Assembly: GCA_036397875.1 (NCBI GenBank)
Contig: DASWIC010000296.1
Location: forward strand, 22,250 to 86,249
Source: SG8-41 sp036397875
GTDB taxonomy: Bacteria; Pseudomonadota; Gammaproteobacteria; Burkholderiales; SG8-41
Length of the DNA stretch: 64,000 nt
Reading direction: 5' to 3'
Shown: piece after piece, positions 51,709 to 61,380 of the stretch
Numbering within the stretch: the stretch's first letter is position 1
How the letters are laid out: each line of letters opens with the position of its first letter
Notes under the pieces: generated by a model
What the model was told of the DNA's origin: nothing
Database searches by the model: none
Seen by the model: only the letters and a program-made list of their open reading frames with translations
Program-made: the position numbers and the translations under genes

Positions 51709-53769
51709 ATGGGTGATGGGCCTGACCCATCGCTGTCAGGGTTGAGCCAGTCAACCCTGACGCGGCTCGCGAAGCTGGGGATCGCAGCGAAGTTCGATCT
51801 CGTTCTTCATCTGCCGCTGCGCTACGACGACGAGACGCGGCGCTATGCGTTGAGCGAGGCGCCGGCGGGCGAGCCGGTCCTGGTCGAGGGCGCGGTGGTG
51901 GAGGCGCATATCCAGTATCGCCCGCGGCGCCAGCTGCTTTGCCACATCGAGGACGGCAGCGGCGTGCTGACCCTGCGCTTCTTCAATTTTTACGCGAGCC
52001 AGTTGAAGCAGCTCGCCGCGGGTGCGCGCGTGCGGGCGTTCGGCGAGATCCGGCACGGCTTCCTCGGGCCCGAAATGGTGCATCCGCGCTACCGGGTGCT
52101 GCACGGCGAAATACCGGTTGCAAGCGCGCTGACGCCGGTGTATCCGACCACCGCGGGTTTACGCCAGGACGATCTGCGGCGCCTGATCGCACGGGCGCTC
52201 GCCGACTGCGATCTGCGGGACACGCTCTCGCCCGCGCTTCTGGAGACGCTGAAGCTCCCGCCATTCCGTGAGGCGGTGGCGCTACTCCACAACCCGCCGC
52301 CTCAAGTTGCGCAGGAGGCGCTGTCGGGCAGGACCCACCCCGCATGGCGCCGCGTCAAGTTCGACGAGCTGCTGGCACAGCAGCTGTCCATGCGCATGCA
52401 CTATCGCCGGCGCAAGGCGGCGGGGGCGCCGGCGCTCAGGCCGCGCGGCAGGGTGGCGCAGGCGCTGCTGGCGCGGTTGCCCTTCAAGCTCACCGCGGCG
52501 CAGAACAAGGCGCTGGCGCAGATCCGCCAGGATCTCGCGCAGCCCTATCCCATGCAGCGCCTGTTGCAGGGCGATGTCGGCAGCGGAAAGACGATCGTCG
52601 CCGCGCTGGCGGCGCTGCAATGCGTGGAGAACGGCCGCCAGGTTGCGATTATGGCTCCCACCGAGATCCTCGCGGAGCAGCACCACAGGAAATTCCAGGA
52701 GTGGGTCGGCGGCCGCGGAATCGCCATCGCGTGGCTTTCCGGCAGCCTCACGGCACGCGCGAAACGCGAGGAGCTGGCGCGGGTGGCCAGCGGCGAAACG
52801 GCGATCGTCGTCGGCACGCATGCCCTGATCCAGGAAGACGTGCGCTTCCACGACCTGGGGCTCGCGATCATCGACGAGCAGCAACGCTTTGGCGTGCACC
52901 AGCGGCTCCAGTTGCGGTTGAAAGGCTCGCGCCCCAACAAGGGGGCGCAGCCGCACCTGCTCATGATGAGCGCCACCCCGATCCCGCGGACGCTCGCCAT
53001 GAGCTACTACGCCGACCTCGACGTCTCGGTCATCGACGAGATGCCGCCGGGGCGCGGGCCGGTCGCGACCCGGCTGTTTCGTGAGGCGCGGCGCGGCGAA
53101 GTGATCCGGCGGGTGCGCGACGCGTGCCTGGGCGGTGGCCAGGCCTACTGGGTGTGCCCGCTTATAGAGGATTCCGAGGCGCTGCAGCTGAAGACGGCGC
53201 GCGACACCTACGACAAAGTGCGGCAGACGTTTCCGGAGTTGAAGGTCGGGCTGGTGCACGGACGGCTGAAGGGCGAGGACAAGGCGCGCGTCATGGACGC
53301 GTTCAAGACGGGCGCCATCCGGCTCCTGGTGGCAACGACAGTGATCGAGGTAGGAGTCGACGCGCCGACCGCAACGCTGATGGTGATCGAGAACTCGGAA
53401 CGCATAGGCCTCGCCCAGCTGCATCAGCTGCGCGGCCGCATCGGTCGCGGCGCCGGGGACAGCACCTGCATCCTGCTCTATCAGGAACCGCTGACGGACG
53501 CTGCGCGCGAGCGGCTCAAGATCATCTACGAGCAGCGGGACGGATTTGAGATCGCGCGCCAGGATTTGCGGCTGCGTGGTCCGGGCGAGCTGCTCGGCGC
53601 GCGGCAGAGCGGGGATCCGCTGCTGCGCTTCGCCGACCTCAGTACCGACCTCGATCTGCTCGATGCCGCGCGCGAGGCCGCCGCCAACCTGCTGCGGGAC
53701 GAGCCGGACGCGGCGCGAGCCCATCTCGCGCGCTGGCTCGGCGGCCGCCACGATTACTTGAAGGCGTAA
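51709..53769 (+). CDS. recG: ATP-dependent DNA helicase RecG
   Basis: Remodels stalled forks and Holliday junctions. 686 residues: wedge/OB domain (about 50-170; EDGSGVLTLRFFNFY), then superfamily-2 helicase motifs: Walker A GDVGSGKT (288-295), DEQQRFGVHQR (motif II), MMSATPIPRTLAM (motif III), VATTVIEVGVDAP (motif V) and QLRGRIGRG (motif VI), with the RecG C-terminal TRG region DLRLRGPGELLGARQSGDP. ubiA starts 17 bp downstream. Confidence 0.96.
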   Translation: MGDGPDPSLSGLSQSTLTRLAKLGIAAKFDLVLHLPLRYDDETRRYALSEAPAGEPVLVEGAVVEAHIQYRPRRQLLCHIEDGSGVLTLRFFNFYASQLKQLAAGARVRAFGEIRHGFLGPEMVHPRYRVLHGEIPVASALTPVYPTTAGLRQDDLRRLIARALADCDLRDTLSPALLETLKLPPFREAVALLHNPPPQVAQEALSGRTHPAWRRVKFDELLAQQLSMRMHYRRRKAAGAPALRPRGRVAQALLARLPFKLTAAQNKALAQIRQDLAQPYPMQRLLQGDVGSGKTIVAALAALQCVENGRQVAIMAPTEILAEQHHRKFQEWVGGRGIAIAWLSGSLTARAKREELARVASGETAIVVGTHALIQEDVRFHDLGLAIIDEQQRFGVHQRLQLRLKGSRPNKGAQPHLLMMSATPIPRTLAMSYYADLDVSVIDEMPPGRGPVATRLFREARRGEVIRRVRDACLGGGQAYWVCPLIEDSEALQLKTARDTYDKVRQTFPELKVGLVHGRLKGEDKARVMDAFKTGAIRLLVATTVIEVGVDAPTATLMVIENSERIGLAQLHQLRGRIGRGAGDSTCILLYQEPLTDAARERLKIIYEQRDGFEIARQDLRLRGPGELLGARQSGDPLLRFADLSTDLDLLDAAREAAANLLRDEPDAARAHLARWLGGRHDYLKA

Positions 53770-53786
53770 TCGCCTATACTGATTTC

Positions 53787-54698
53787 ATGGCCGAAACGCC
53801 CGCCGGGTACGTCCGGCGCCTGACTCTCACGGAGCGGCTCGACGCCTACGAGCGGCTGATGCGGCTCCATCAGCCGATCGGCGCGCTGCTGCTGCTATGG
53901 CCGGCGCTGTGGGGTCTCTGGCTCGCGCGGCGCGCCGTTCCCGAGCTGGATGTCCTGCTCATATTCCTGCTCGGCGTCATCCTGATGCGCTCGGCCGGCT
54001 GCGTGATCAACGATTGCGCGGACCGCAGGTACGACCCGCACGTGGAACGCACGCGCGACCGGCCGCTTGCTGCCGGCGTCGTGACGCTGCGCGAGGCGTT
54101 CGCGCTGGCGGCCGCGCTCCTGCTCGCCGCATTTGTCCTCGTGCTGCAGTTGAACTGGCTGACCGTGATGCTGGCCTTCGCCGCGTTCGCAATCACGGTG
54201 ATCTATCCTTTCCTCAAGCGCTTCTTCGTGTTTCCGCAGGCCTGGCTCGGCGTGGCGTTCAGCTTTTCGATCCCGATGGCCTACGCGGCGCAGCTCGCCT
54301 ACGTGCCGCTCGCGGGATGGGCATTGATGGGCGCGACCTTCTTCTGGATCATCGCCTACGATACCGAGTACGCGATGGTGGACCGCGACGACGATCTGAA
54401 GCTCGGGCTGAAGTCCTCCGCGATCCTGCTCGGGCGCTTCGATGTGGCGGGGGTGATGATCGCGCACGCCCTGTTTCTCGCCAGCCTGACGGCGATCGGC
54501 CGCTGGCAGCGGCTCGAGGTCTTCTACTTTGCGGGGCTCGCGGTTGCGGCAGTGCTGATCCTCTACCAGTACTGGCTGATCCGCGGCCGCGACCGCAGCC
54601 GCTGCTTCCGCGCCTTCCGCAATAACAACTGGGTGGGGCTCGCGGTTTTTACGGGCCTCGCGCTGGACCTTCACTTCCGGTCCGGCATGCTCTCATGA
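53787..54698 (+). CDS. ubiA: 4-hydroxybenzoate octaprenyltransferase
   Basis: Membrane prenyltransferase that attaches the isoprenoid tail to 4-hydroxybenzoate in ubiquinone synthesis. 303 residues, about nine transmembrane helices. Two Asp-rich motifs bind Mg-prenyl diphosphate: CVINDCADRRYDPHVERTRDRP (about 73-94) and AYDTEYAMVDRDDDLKLGLKSSAI (about 190-213). ubiD follows by 18 bp. Confidence 0.96.
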   Translation: MAETPAGYVRRLTLTERLDAYERLMRLHQPIGALLLLWPALWGLWLARRAVPELDVLLIFLLGVILMRSAGCVINDCADRRYDPHVERTRDRPLAAGVVTLREAFALAAALLLAAFVLVLQLNWLTVMLAFAAFAITVIYPFLKRFFVFPQAWLGVAFSFSIPMAYAAQLAYVPLAGWALMGATFFWIIAYDTEYAMVDRDDDLKLGLKSSAILLGRFDVAGVMIAHALFLASLTAIGRWQRLEVFYFAGLAVAAVLILYQYWLIRGRDRSRCFRAFRNNNWVGLAVFTGLALDLHFRSGMLS

Positions 54699-54716
54699 GA
54701 GCTGGGTGCCGGGCGC

Positions 54717-56189
54717 ATGAAATACCGTGACCTGCGCGATTTCCTGGCCGGGCTCGAGGCGCGCGGCGAGCTGAAGCGCGTCACCGCGGCGGTCGATCCC
54801 TGTCTCGAGATGACCGAGATCTGCGACCGCGTGCTGAAAGCGGGCGGGCCGGCGCTGCTGTTCGAGCGGCCGAAGGGGCACGCGATGCCCGTCCTCGGGA
54901 ACCTGTTCGGCACGGTGCGTCGCGTCGCGCTCGGCATGGGCGTGGAAGCCGCGGACCCGGCGGCGGCGTTGCGCGAGCTCGGCAGTCTGCTCGCCGCATT
55001 GAGAGAGCCCGAACCGCCCAAGGGGTGGAGGGACGCCTGGGACAAGCTGCCGCTGCTGAAGACCGTGCTCGCGATGGAACCGCGCGCGGTCACGCGCGCG
55101 CCGAGCCAGGAAGCGGTGCTCGAAGGGACGGACGTGGATCTCGGCCGGCTGCCGGTCCAGACCTGCTGGCCGGGAGACATTGCGCCGCTCATCACCTGGG
55201 GACTGACGGTGACGCGCGGGCCCAGCCGGCACCGCCAGAACCTCGGCATCTACCGCCAGCAGGTGCTTGCCCGCAACAAGGTCATCATGCGCTGGCTGCC
55301 GCAGCGCGGTGGGGCGCTCGATTTCCGGGACCATTGCCTGGCGCGCCCGGGCGAGCCCTTTCCGGTGGCGGTGGCGCTGGGGGCCGATCCCGCCACCCTG
55401 CTGGGCGCGGTGACGCCGGTGCCGGACGCGCTGTCCGAGTACCAGTTCGCGGGCTTGCTGCGGGGATCGAAGACCGAGATCGTGAAATGCGTCGGGCACG
55501 ATCTGCAGGTTCCGGCCGCCGCCGAGATCGTGCTCGAGGGCTGGATCCACCCCGGCGAGACCGCGCTGGAGGGGCCGTTCGGCGACCACACCGGCTATTA
55601 CAACGAGCAGGAGCGCTTCCCGGTTTTCACGATCGAGCGCATCACCACCCGGCGCGATCCGATCTACCACTCGACCTACACCGGGAAGCCGCCCGACGAG
55701 CCGGCGGTGCTGGGACTGGCGCTGAACGAGGTATTCGTGCCGCTGCTCACGCGCCAGTTCCCGGAGATCACGGACTTCTACCTGCCGCCCGAAGGCTGCT
55801 CCTACCGCGTCGCGTGCGTAGCCATGAAAAAGCAGTACCCCGGCCATGCCCGGCGCGTCATGTTCGGGATCTGGAGCTTCCTGCGGCAGTTCCTCTACAC
55901 CAAGTTCATCATCGTCACCGACGACGACGTCAACGTCCGCGACTGGAAGGAAGTGGTGTGGGCGCTGGCGACGCGCGTCGACCCGCGGCGCGATACGCTG
56001 ATCACGGAGCACACGCCGATCGACTATCTCGACTTCGCGAGCCCGGTGCCCGGGCTGGGCTCCAAGATGGGAATCGACGCCACCCGCAAGTGGCCGGGAG
56101 AAACCGACCGTCGCTGGGGCGAGACGATCGCGATGAGCGAGGACGTGAAACGGCGTGTGGACGCGCTGTGGCGTGAGCTGGGGCTGTAG
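54717..56189 (+). CDS. ubiD: 3-octaprenyl-4-hydroxybenzoate carboxy-lyase
   Basis: Decarboxylase of ubiquinone synthesis that uses prenylated FMN. 490 residues; KYRDLRDFLAGLEARGELKRV at the start, then the prFMN/metal-binding region (TRGPSRHRQNLGIYRQQVLARN), EGPFGDHTGYYNEQERFPVF with the catalytic Glu pair region, and DDDVNVRDWKEVVWALATRVDP. The matching flavin prenyltransferase UbiX is not in this window. Confidence 0.96.
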   Translation: MKYRDLRDFLAGLEARGELKRVTAAVDPCLEMTEICDRVLKAGGPALLFERPKGHAMPVLGNLFGTVRRVALGMGVEAADPAAALRELGSLLAALREPEPPKGWRDAWDKLPLLKTVLAMEPRAVTRAPSQEAVLEGTDVDLGRLPVQTCWPGDIAPLITWGLTVTRGPSRHRQNLGIYRQQVLARNKVIMRWLPQRGGALDFRDHCLARPGEPFPVAVALGADPATLLGAVTPVPDALSEYQFAGLLRGSKTEIVKCVGHDLQVPAAAEIVLEGWIHPGETALEGPFGDHTGYYNEQERFPVFTIERITTRRDPIYHSTYTGKPPDEPAVLGLALNEVFVPLLTRQFPEITDFYLPPEGCSYRVACVAMKKQYPGHARRVMFGIWSFLRQFLYTKFIIVTDDDVNVRDWKEVVWALATRVDPRRDTLITEHTPIDYLDFASPVPGLGSKMGIDATRKWPGETDRRWGETIAMSEDVKRRVDALWRELGL

Positions 56190-56206
56190 CCCGGAACGAA
56201 ACGGGC

Positions 56207-56228
56207 GGGCCGCTGCGCGGCGCGGCCC
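56207..56228. terminator. Possible bidirectional hairpin between ubiD and the convergent gene
   Basis: GGGCCGC/GCGGCCC with an 8-nt loop between two convergent stop codons (56189 and 56229). It has no T-run on either side, so function is uncertain. Confidence 0.35.
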
Positions 56229-56699
56229 TCATTCGAAGTCGTAGTGAACGCTCAGGTTGAAATGGCCCAACCCCGGTGTGCGGGGCTGTCCCGGAACCCG
56301 CCCTCCGAAGCGCAGCTTGGTCTCTCCCTCGCCGCTGATCGGGGTCAGCCAGCGGAAGGGCCCCGCCCGCCCTGAAAATGACCAGCCGGCCCGGGGCGCG
56401 CCGGCGGCCGGCAAAAACCTGGTGCCCGCCGCCGAAGCCGGGAATTGCGCGAAATCGAATCGGAGATTCTCGGTCGGCCCTGCGCCGCCCTGCTCGTCCA
56501 GCCTGTAGATCAGTCCCCCCGGCCTGGCGTCGAACACTACGCTCTCGAACTGGACCGCGGGCTCCGGGGCGGGGCCTGGTCGTGAACTCTCGATGGCAGA
56601 AGACGGTGCTTCGGGCGCCGGCTCTTCGGCGTGCGCCGCGGAAACCGGGAGCACTATCGCTGCGATCGCCCACATGATGGTCGCGCGCTGCAGCAGCAT
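56229..56699 (-). CDS. Exported hypothetical protein
   Basis: 156 residues from the ATG at 56697-56699, preceded by GGAGG 7 bp upstream; an ATG eight codons further up (56723) is less likely. The signal peptide (about 1-25) ends PVSAAHA. The mature protein is Pro/Ala-rich at first, then holds β-strand-like segments (FESVVFDARPGGLIYRLDE, GAGPTENLRFDFAQFP, GETKLRFGGRVPG, LGHFNLSVHYDFE). The alternating pattern and terminal aromatic residue suggest an envelope β-protein. I do not recognise the family. Confidence 0.7.
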   Translation of the reverse strand: MLLQRATIMWAIAAIVLPVSAAHAEEPAPEAPSSAIESSRPGPAPEPAVQFESVVFDARPGGLIYRLDEQGGAGPTENLRFDFAQFPASAAGTRFLPAAGAPRAGWSFSGRAGPFRWLTPISGEGETKLRFGGRVPGQPRTPGLGHFNLSVHYDFE

Positions 56700-56928
56700 G
56701 TGCAACCTCCAGACGCAACCCATACTACGCCGAGCTTCATGAAAATTCGTTGAACCCTGTCACGGTTAGACCGCAGGTTCGTGACCGAGTTTCTCGGCAC
56801 GACCGCGACGGAATGCACAGGATGCGCGGCGGGACGGCATCGCTTTGGGGGAGACGGTCGCGATGGGCGAAGCGGTGAGTGGGCGCGCTGGCGTGAACCG
56901 GGCGCTCTCCGGCGACTGCGATGCTGCG

Positions 56929-57516
56929 TCAGAAGCTGAGGAGCGCGCCGACGCCGAAGACGTCGACATCGAACCTGCCGGTCGTGCCCGGGTCACCCAC
57001 GTTGTTATAGCGTTGCCACTCCAGCCGGAGGGCCGCGCTCCGGGTGAAGTGGTATTTCACCCCGAGCGCATAGGTAAAGTCGTTTCCGTTGGAATCCCCT
57101 CCTGCCATGACACCCGGCGCCGGCTCGAAGTCGACATCCCATTGGAAAATTCCCGCCTTGCCGTAGACGGAGAGCTGCTTGCCGAGCGGCATCGATCCAA
57201 CGATCAGCAGCTCGAAGACGCGGAACTTGGCGGCTGCCGCCCCGAGCCCACCCAGCGTCGTGGGCCGCTCGCCCAGGTCGACGAGGCCGAGCTCGAAGCC
57301 GAGGTACGAGGTGAACTGATAGCCTCCGAAGATCTTCCAGGTGGTGTCCTCGTCCTCGCAATTGGCGCCAGGCGCTGCCGTGACCGGGCAATCGTCACCG
57401 GTTCTCATGTGCCCGATGCCGAGACCGGCGAACCAGCCCGCGTCCTGCGCCAGCGCAGGTGCGGAGGCGAGCATCAGCGCGATGGCGGTCAAAAACGACT
57501 TCATTTGCCGAATCAT
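56929..57516 (-). CDS. OmpA-like outer-membrane β-barrel protein (copy 2)
   Basis: 195 residues. Signal peptide (about 1-24, ending PALAQ), then an eight-stranded barrel: WFAGLGIGHM, TTWKIFGGYQFTSYLGFELGLVDLG, FELLIVGSMPLGKQLSVYGKAGIFQWD, FTYALGVKYHFTRSAALRLEWQRY, and terminal VFGVGALLSF with C-terminal Phe. Two cysteines lie in the first loop (GDDCPVT, GANCEDED). No peptidoglycan-binding OmpA domain. Paralogous to the gene upstream (57582). Role unknown. Confidence 0.88.
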   Translation of the reverse strand: MIRQMKSFLTAIALMLASAPALAQDAGWFAGLGIGHMRTGDDCPVTAAPGANCEDEDTTWKIFGGYQFTSYLGFELGLVDLGERPTTLGGLGAAAAKFRVFELLIVGSMPLGKQLSVYGKAGIFQWDVDFEPAPGVMAGGDSNGNDFTYALGVKYHFTRSAALRLEWQRYNNVGDPGTTGRFDVDVFGVGALLSF

Positions 57517-57530
57517 CCCGGTCTGTCCTG

Positions 57531-57555
57531 CAAAAAAGCCGGGGTCAACCCGGCT
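57531..57555 (-). terminator. Intrinsic terminator between the two OmpA-like genes
   Basis: Minus strand: AGCCGGG, 5-nt loop, CCCGGCT, then six T. It lies 27 bp after the stop of the upstream barrel gene (57582) and before the second copy, so each copy may be transcribed separately. Confidence 0.85.
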
Positions 57556-57581
57556 ACTTTGCTGCCACGCGAGGCCTGCTC

Positions 57582-58172
57582 TCAGAACTTGAAGACGATG
57601 CCGAGCAGGCCGGCATCGATGTCATAAGTTCCGGTGACTGCGTCACCAGCGTCAAAGTATTTCTGATACTCCATCCGCACGGTAATGTTCTTGGCGAGAT
57701 TGTAATTCACGCCGAAACCATAAGTGGTGTCGTTTCCTTTGGCGCTTGCCGTTCCCGCACCCGTCCCGGTAACGGTCGCGTCCACGTCCCACCGGTAGAG
57801 GCCGTACTTGCCGTATAAGGAAAACTCCCGGCTGAGCGGTATCGTTACGACGAGGACTATGTCAATCCCCGTGGCCTCAACGGTAGCCGTCTGGGCCGCC
57901 GTTGTCCGAACCGATTCGCCAAAGTCGGCGTAGCCAATCTCGTAACTGAAGTAAGGATTGAACCGGTAGCCTCCGAAGGCCTTCCAGTAGCTTCCGTTGT
58001 CGTCGCAGGTTCCGGCCCCGGTCAAGATCGCGCAACCATCCTTGAATTTCGATATTCCGCCGCCGGCGCCAATGAACCAACCGCTATCGTTATCCTGCGA
58101 CAGCGCGGGCGTTGATGCAACGCCAAGCGCGAGCAACGCGGCGGTCAAGAATGGCCTGAATCGCAGTCTCAT
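57582..58172 (-). CDS. OmpA-like outer-membrane β-barrel protein (copy 1)
   Basis: 196 residues with a signal peptide (1-26, ending PALSQ) and an eight-stranded barrel: WFIGAGGGISKF, SYWKAFGGYRFNPYFSYEIGYADFG, IDIVLVVTIPLSREFSLYGKYGLYRWD, TTYGFGVNYNLAKNITVRMEYQKY, terminal GLLGIVFKF. Two cysteines in loop 1 (KDGCAIL, AGTCDDNG) match those of the downstream copy. GGAGGAG precedes the ATG. Lower GC in several codons than its neighbours. Confidence 0.88.
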   Translation of the reverse strand: MRLRFRPFLTAALLALGVASTPALSQDNDSGWFIGAGGGISKFKDGCAILTGAGTCDDNGSYWKAFGGYRFNPYFSYEIGYADFGESVRTTAAQTATVEATGIDIVLVVTIPLSREFSLYGKYGLYRWDVDATVTGTGAGTASAKGNDTTYGFGVNYNLAKNITVRMEYQKYFDAGDAVTGTYDIDAGLLGIVFKF

Positions 58173-58303
58173 GGAGTGCTCCTCCCCGCAAGGCAGATTG
58201 GCGGTGAGATTCTCGGACTATTCTGAGCCGAAAGCAATTTTTTGTAGCGGCGGTCGTGAGGCGCCCAGCCGCCCACGGTGGCCTGGGCGGATGACAAGTC
58301 CAC

Positions 58304-59758
58304 CTAGCGGGGCGCGGAGCAGCACCCGCTGTCGGTGCCGCGGTGGTACAGCCAGGCGAGCAGCGCGTCCTGCGCTGCCTGCGCGTTGCCGGCATTGGGG
58401 TGGTTGACGATCGACACCACGACCAGGCGCCGCCCCCGCGCATCGAGCAGGTAGCCCGCGATCGAGCGCACGCCGGTGAGCGAGCCGGTCTTGATATGCG
58501 CCTGGCCCGCCACTTCGGCGTCCGCGAGGCGTTTCTTCATCGTTCCGTCCGCGGCCGCGAGGGGCAGCGAGGCGATGAGCTCCGGCATCACCGGGCTCCG
58601 GAACGACGAGAGCAGCAGCTCCCCGAGATGCCGCGCGCTGATGCGCTCGACGCGCGATAGCCCGGAGCCGTTCTCCAGTATCATTTCCGGAAACGACAGT
58701 CCCTTGCCCGCGAGCCACTCGCGGATGACGCGATCCGCCTTCTCGTGCGTTGCCGGCTCACCCGCCCCCTCTGCACCGAGCGTCAGGTAGAGCTGCCGCG
58801 CCATGACATTGTTCGAGTACTTGTTCATGTCGCGTACCACCTGGGCCAGCGGGGGTGACTCCACGGTAACCATCGGACGCGCATCCGCGCCCACCACCCC
58901 GTCGCGCACCGTCCCGCTGAACGTCCCGCCCAGCTCGCGCCACAGCTCGCGAAACAGGCCGAGCACGTAATGGGCATGCGGCAGCACGCTGTAGCTGCGC
59001 GCGCGCTCGCCGCAACTCGCGGCGAATCGTCCGCTGAACGTGAGGCGGGTCGCGGCCGAGCCGCCCTGCGCGTCCACCTTGAGCCGATTGACCCAGTCCC
59101 CGCACGGGCCGTTGACGAGCTTCAGCCGGTTGACGATCTCGACCTGCGGCAGCGCAGGCTCGGCCAGAATCCGCACCACGCGCGCATCGTCATCCGGCAC
59201 GAAGGCGAGCCGCACCGCCTTGAAGTTCACCAGCAGCGCGTCCGGGCCGGTGTTGTAGGGGCGTGTCGGCTTTTCATCGAATCGCGCCGGGTCATGGTTG
59301 CTCGCGGCGAAGTAGGTGCGGTCGAGCACGAGATCGCCGCGGATCTCGCGCAGCCCCCGGCCGCGCAGACTGCGCAGCAGCAACCAGAAATTCTCCAACG
59401 TGAGCTTGGGATCGCCCCGGCCCTTCAGCACGAGATCGCCCTCGAGCACTCCGTCGCTCAAAGCGCCGGCAGCGTAGGCCTCGGTCACCCACCGGAAGGC
59501 GGGGCCGAGCACCTCGAGCGCGGCGTAGCTGGTGACGAGCTTGATGGCGGACGCGGGGTTCATCGGCCGCCCGGCGCCCGCGGCGAGGAGCGGGCGCTCC
59601 GCGCCGATTTCGTGGACGTAAAATGCCGCGGCGCTTTCGGGTATTTCGGCCTGCGCGAGCGCGCGGGCCACCGGCCCGGGAAGGGAAGCCGCCTGGACGA
59701 GCGGCAGCCCTGTCGCAAGCAGCGCCGCGACCCCTGCCGACAGTAAGCCGTGAAGCAC
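58304..59758 (-). CDS. dacB: D-alanyl-D-alanine carboxypeptidase/endopeptidase (PBP4)
   Basis: Periplasmic low-molecular-weight PBP that trims peptidoglycan side chains and cross-links. 484 residues from GTG (59756-59758), which has AGGAGG 7 bp upstream; a longer ATG frame to 59800 lacks one. Signal peptide (about 1-23), SxxK motif NPASAIKLVTSYAALE, SxN motif MNKYSNNVMARQLYL, and KTG motif GQAHIKTGSLTGVRSIAGYL. The large insert domain between SxxK and SxN is typical of class C PBPs. Confidence 0.94.
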   Translation of the reverse strand: MLHGLLSAGVAALLATGLPLVQAASLPGPVARALAQAEIPESAAAFYVHEIGAERPLLAAGAGRPMNPASAIKLVTSYAALEVLGPAFRWVTEAYAAGALSDGVLEGDLVLKGRGDPKLTLENFWLLLRSLRGRGLREIRGDLVLDRTYFAASNHDPARFDEKPTRPYNTGPDALLVNFKAVRLAFVPDDDARVVRILAEPALPQVEIVNRLKLVNGPCGDWVNRLKVDAQGGSAATRLTFSGRFAASCGERARSYSVLPHAHYVLGLFRELWRELGGTFSGTVRDGVVGADARPMVTVESPPLAQVVRDMNKYSNNVMARQLYLTLGAEGAGEPATHEKADRVIREWLAGKGLSFPEMILENGSGLSRVERISARHLGELLLSSFRSPVMPELIASLPLAAADGTMKKRLADAEVAGQAHIKTGSLTGVRSIAGYLLDARGRRLVVVSIVNHPNAGNAQAAQDALLAWLYHRGTDSGCCSAPR

Positions 59759-59814
59759 GCCTGCTACCTCCTGCGCGTCATCGAAAGCACCCTGCCGCAA
59801 CCGCCATCCGTAAA

Positions 59815-61146
59815 TTATGCCCCAGGCAGAGCGTCCAGGAGCGCCGCGGTGCGCTGGGCAAGCAGCTCGATCTCGTCCGCCCCAATCACGTACGGCGGCA
59901 TGAAATACACGGTGTTGCCGAGGGGCCGCAGCAGCAGCTCCTGCTCGAGCGCGGAGGAGAAGAACCGGCGCGCGAAGGATGCATCCGCCGGCTCGACCTC
60001 GAAGGCCCAGATCATCCCGGTGTTGCGGAAGTTCCTGACCCGCGGGTGCTGTGCGATGGGGCGCGCGGCCGTGGTGAGGCGGGCGCTCCGTGCTCGGTTC
60101 GACTCGATCACGCGCCCCTCATCGAAGAGCTCGAGCGTCGCCAGGGCCGCCCGGCAGGCGAGCGGGTTGCCGGTATAGGAATGCGAGTGCAGGAAGCCCC
60201 GCGCCACATCGTCATCGTAGAATGCCTGGTAGATGGCATCCCGCGTCAAAACGACGGAGAGCGGCAGGTAGCCGCCGGTGATGCCTTTCGATAGGCACAG
60301 GAAATCCGGCGTGATGCCGGCCTGCTCGACCGCGAAAAAGGTGCCGGTGCGGCCGAAGCCGGTCATGATCTCGTCGGCAATCAAGTGCACGCCGTAGCGG
60401 TCGCAGAGGCTACGTGCGCGCCGGAGATACTCGGCGTCGTGCATCGCCATGCCGCCCGCGCCCTGCACCAGGGGTTCCAGGATGAAGGCGGCGGTCTCAC
60501 CGTGATGGCGCTCGAGGTGGCGCTCCAGCGCCGTGGCGCAGCGTACCGCATAGTCGCGTGGGGACTCCCCTTTTTCCGCGAGCCGCCAGTCAGGACTCGC
60601 GACCTGGCTGCTCGCCATAAGGAGCGGCGCGTAGACGTCCTTGAACAGACGCACGTCGGTCACCGCCAGCGCGCCGAGCGTCTCGCCGTGATAGCTGCCG
60701 GCGAGGCTCACGAAGCGGGTCTTCGCCGTGGCTCCGCGGTTGCGCCAGTAATGGAAGCTCATCTTGAGCGCGATCTCGACCGCGGAGGCGCCGTCGCTCG
60801 CATAGAAGCAGTGGCCGAGCGCGCCGCCAGTGGCGCGCGCCAGGCGCTCCGAGAGCTCCACCACCGGCTCATGGCTGAACCCGGCGAGCAGCACGTGCTC
60901 GAGTCTTCCGAGCTGGTCGGTGAGCGCGGCATTGATGCGCGGATGGCAGTGACCGAACAGGTTCACCCACCACGAGCTGATCGCATCGAGGTAGCGCCGG
61001 CCATCGGCATCGTAGAGCCAGCAGCCGGTTCCCCGTGTGATCGGGACGAGCGGCAGCCGCTCGTGCTGCTTCATCTGGGTGCACGGATGCCAGACCGCAG
61101 CGAGGCTGCGCTTTAGCAGCAGATTACTGCGAGTGCTAATTTGCAT
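59815..61146 (-). CDS. bioA: Adenosylmethionine-8-amino-7-oxononanoate aminotransferase
   Basis: PLP enzyme of biotin synthesis. 443 residues from ATG 61146: WHPCTQMKQHE (SAM-substrate region), YLDAISSWWVNLFGHCHPRIN, GASAVEIALKMSFHYWRNRG, GSYHGETLGALAVTD, HLIADEIMTGFGRTG, and the PLP-lysine in LCLSKGITGGYLPLSVVL. No other bio genes are nearby; dacB follows 56 bp later. A minus-strand TATACT at 61166-61171 would leave a very short leader, and no clear Shine-Dalgarno is seen. Confidence 0.95.
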   Translation of the reverse strand: MQISTRSNLLLKRSLAAVWHPCTQMKQHERLPLVPITRGTGCWLYDADGRRYLDAISSWWVNLFGHCHPRINAALTDQLGRLEHVLLAGFSHEPVVELSERLARATGGALGHCFYASDGASAVEIALKMSFHYWRNRGATAKTRFVSLAGSYHGETLGALAVTDVRLFKDVYAPLLMASSQVASPDWRLAEKGESPRDYAVRCATALERHLERHHGETAAFILEPLVQGAGGMAMHDAEYLRRARSLCDRYGVHLIADEIMTGFGRTGTFFAVEQAGITPDFLCLSKGITGGYLPLSVVLTRDAIYQAFYDDDVARGFLHSHSYTGNPLACRAALATLELFDEGRVIESNRARSARLTTAARPIAQHPRVRNFRNTGMIWAFEVEPADASFARRFFSSALEQELLLRPLGNTVYFMPPYVIGADEIELLAQRTAALLDALPGA

Positions 61147-61380
61147 TTTGGTCGGGGAGGATTTAAGTATACGGGCGAGTGCATAAAGACCGTCTTCCCT
61201 CAGATCCGCGACATCGGTCACGCATGACCGGGTGCCGGCCCGAATTGGGCCCACGCCAAACTTCCCGCCGGGTCAACCGCAGCTTCAGCTGCGACGTTAC
61301 GATTGGAAAATTGGCATCAATTTTGCTGGTTTCTGCTTGGGGCGCAGTGAGTTTACCACCCGAAAAGAGCAGTCCTAACC

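Noticed and set aside
58261..58303. Terminator after dacB
   Set aside because: CGCCCAG/CTGGGCG can pair, but the loop is long and no T-run follows on the minus strand.
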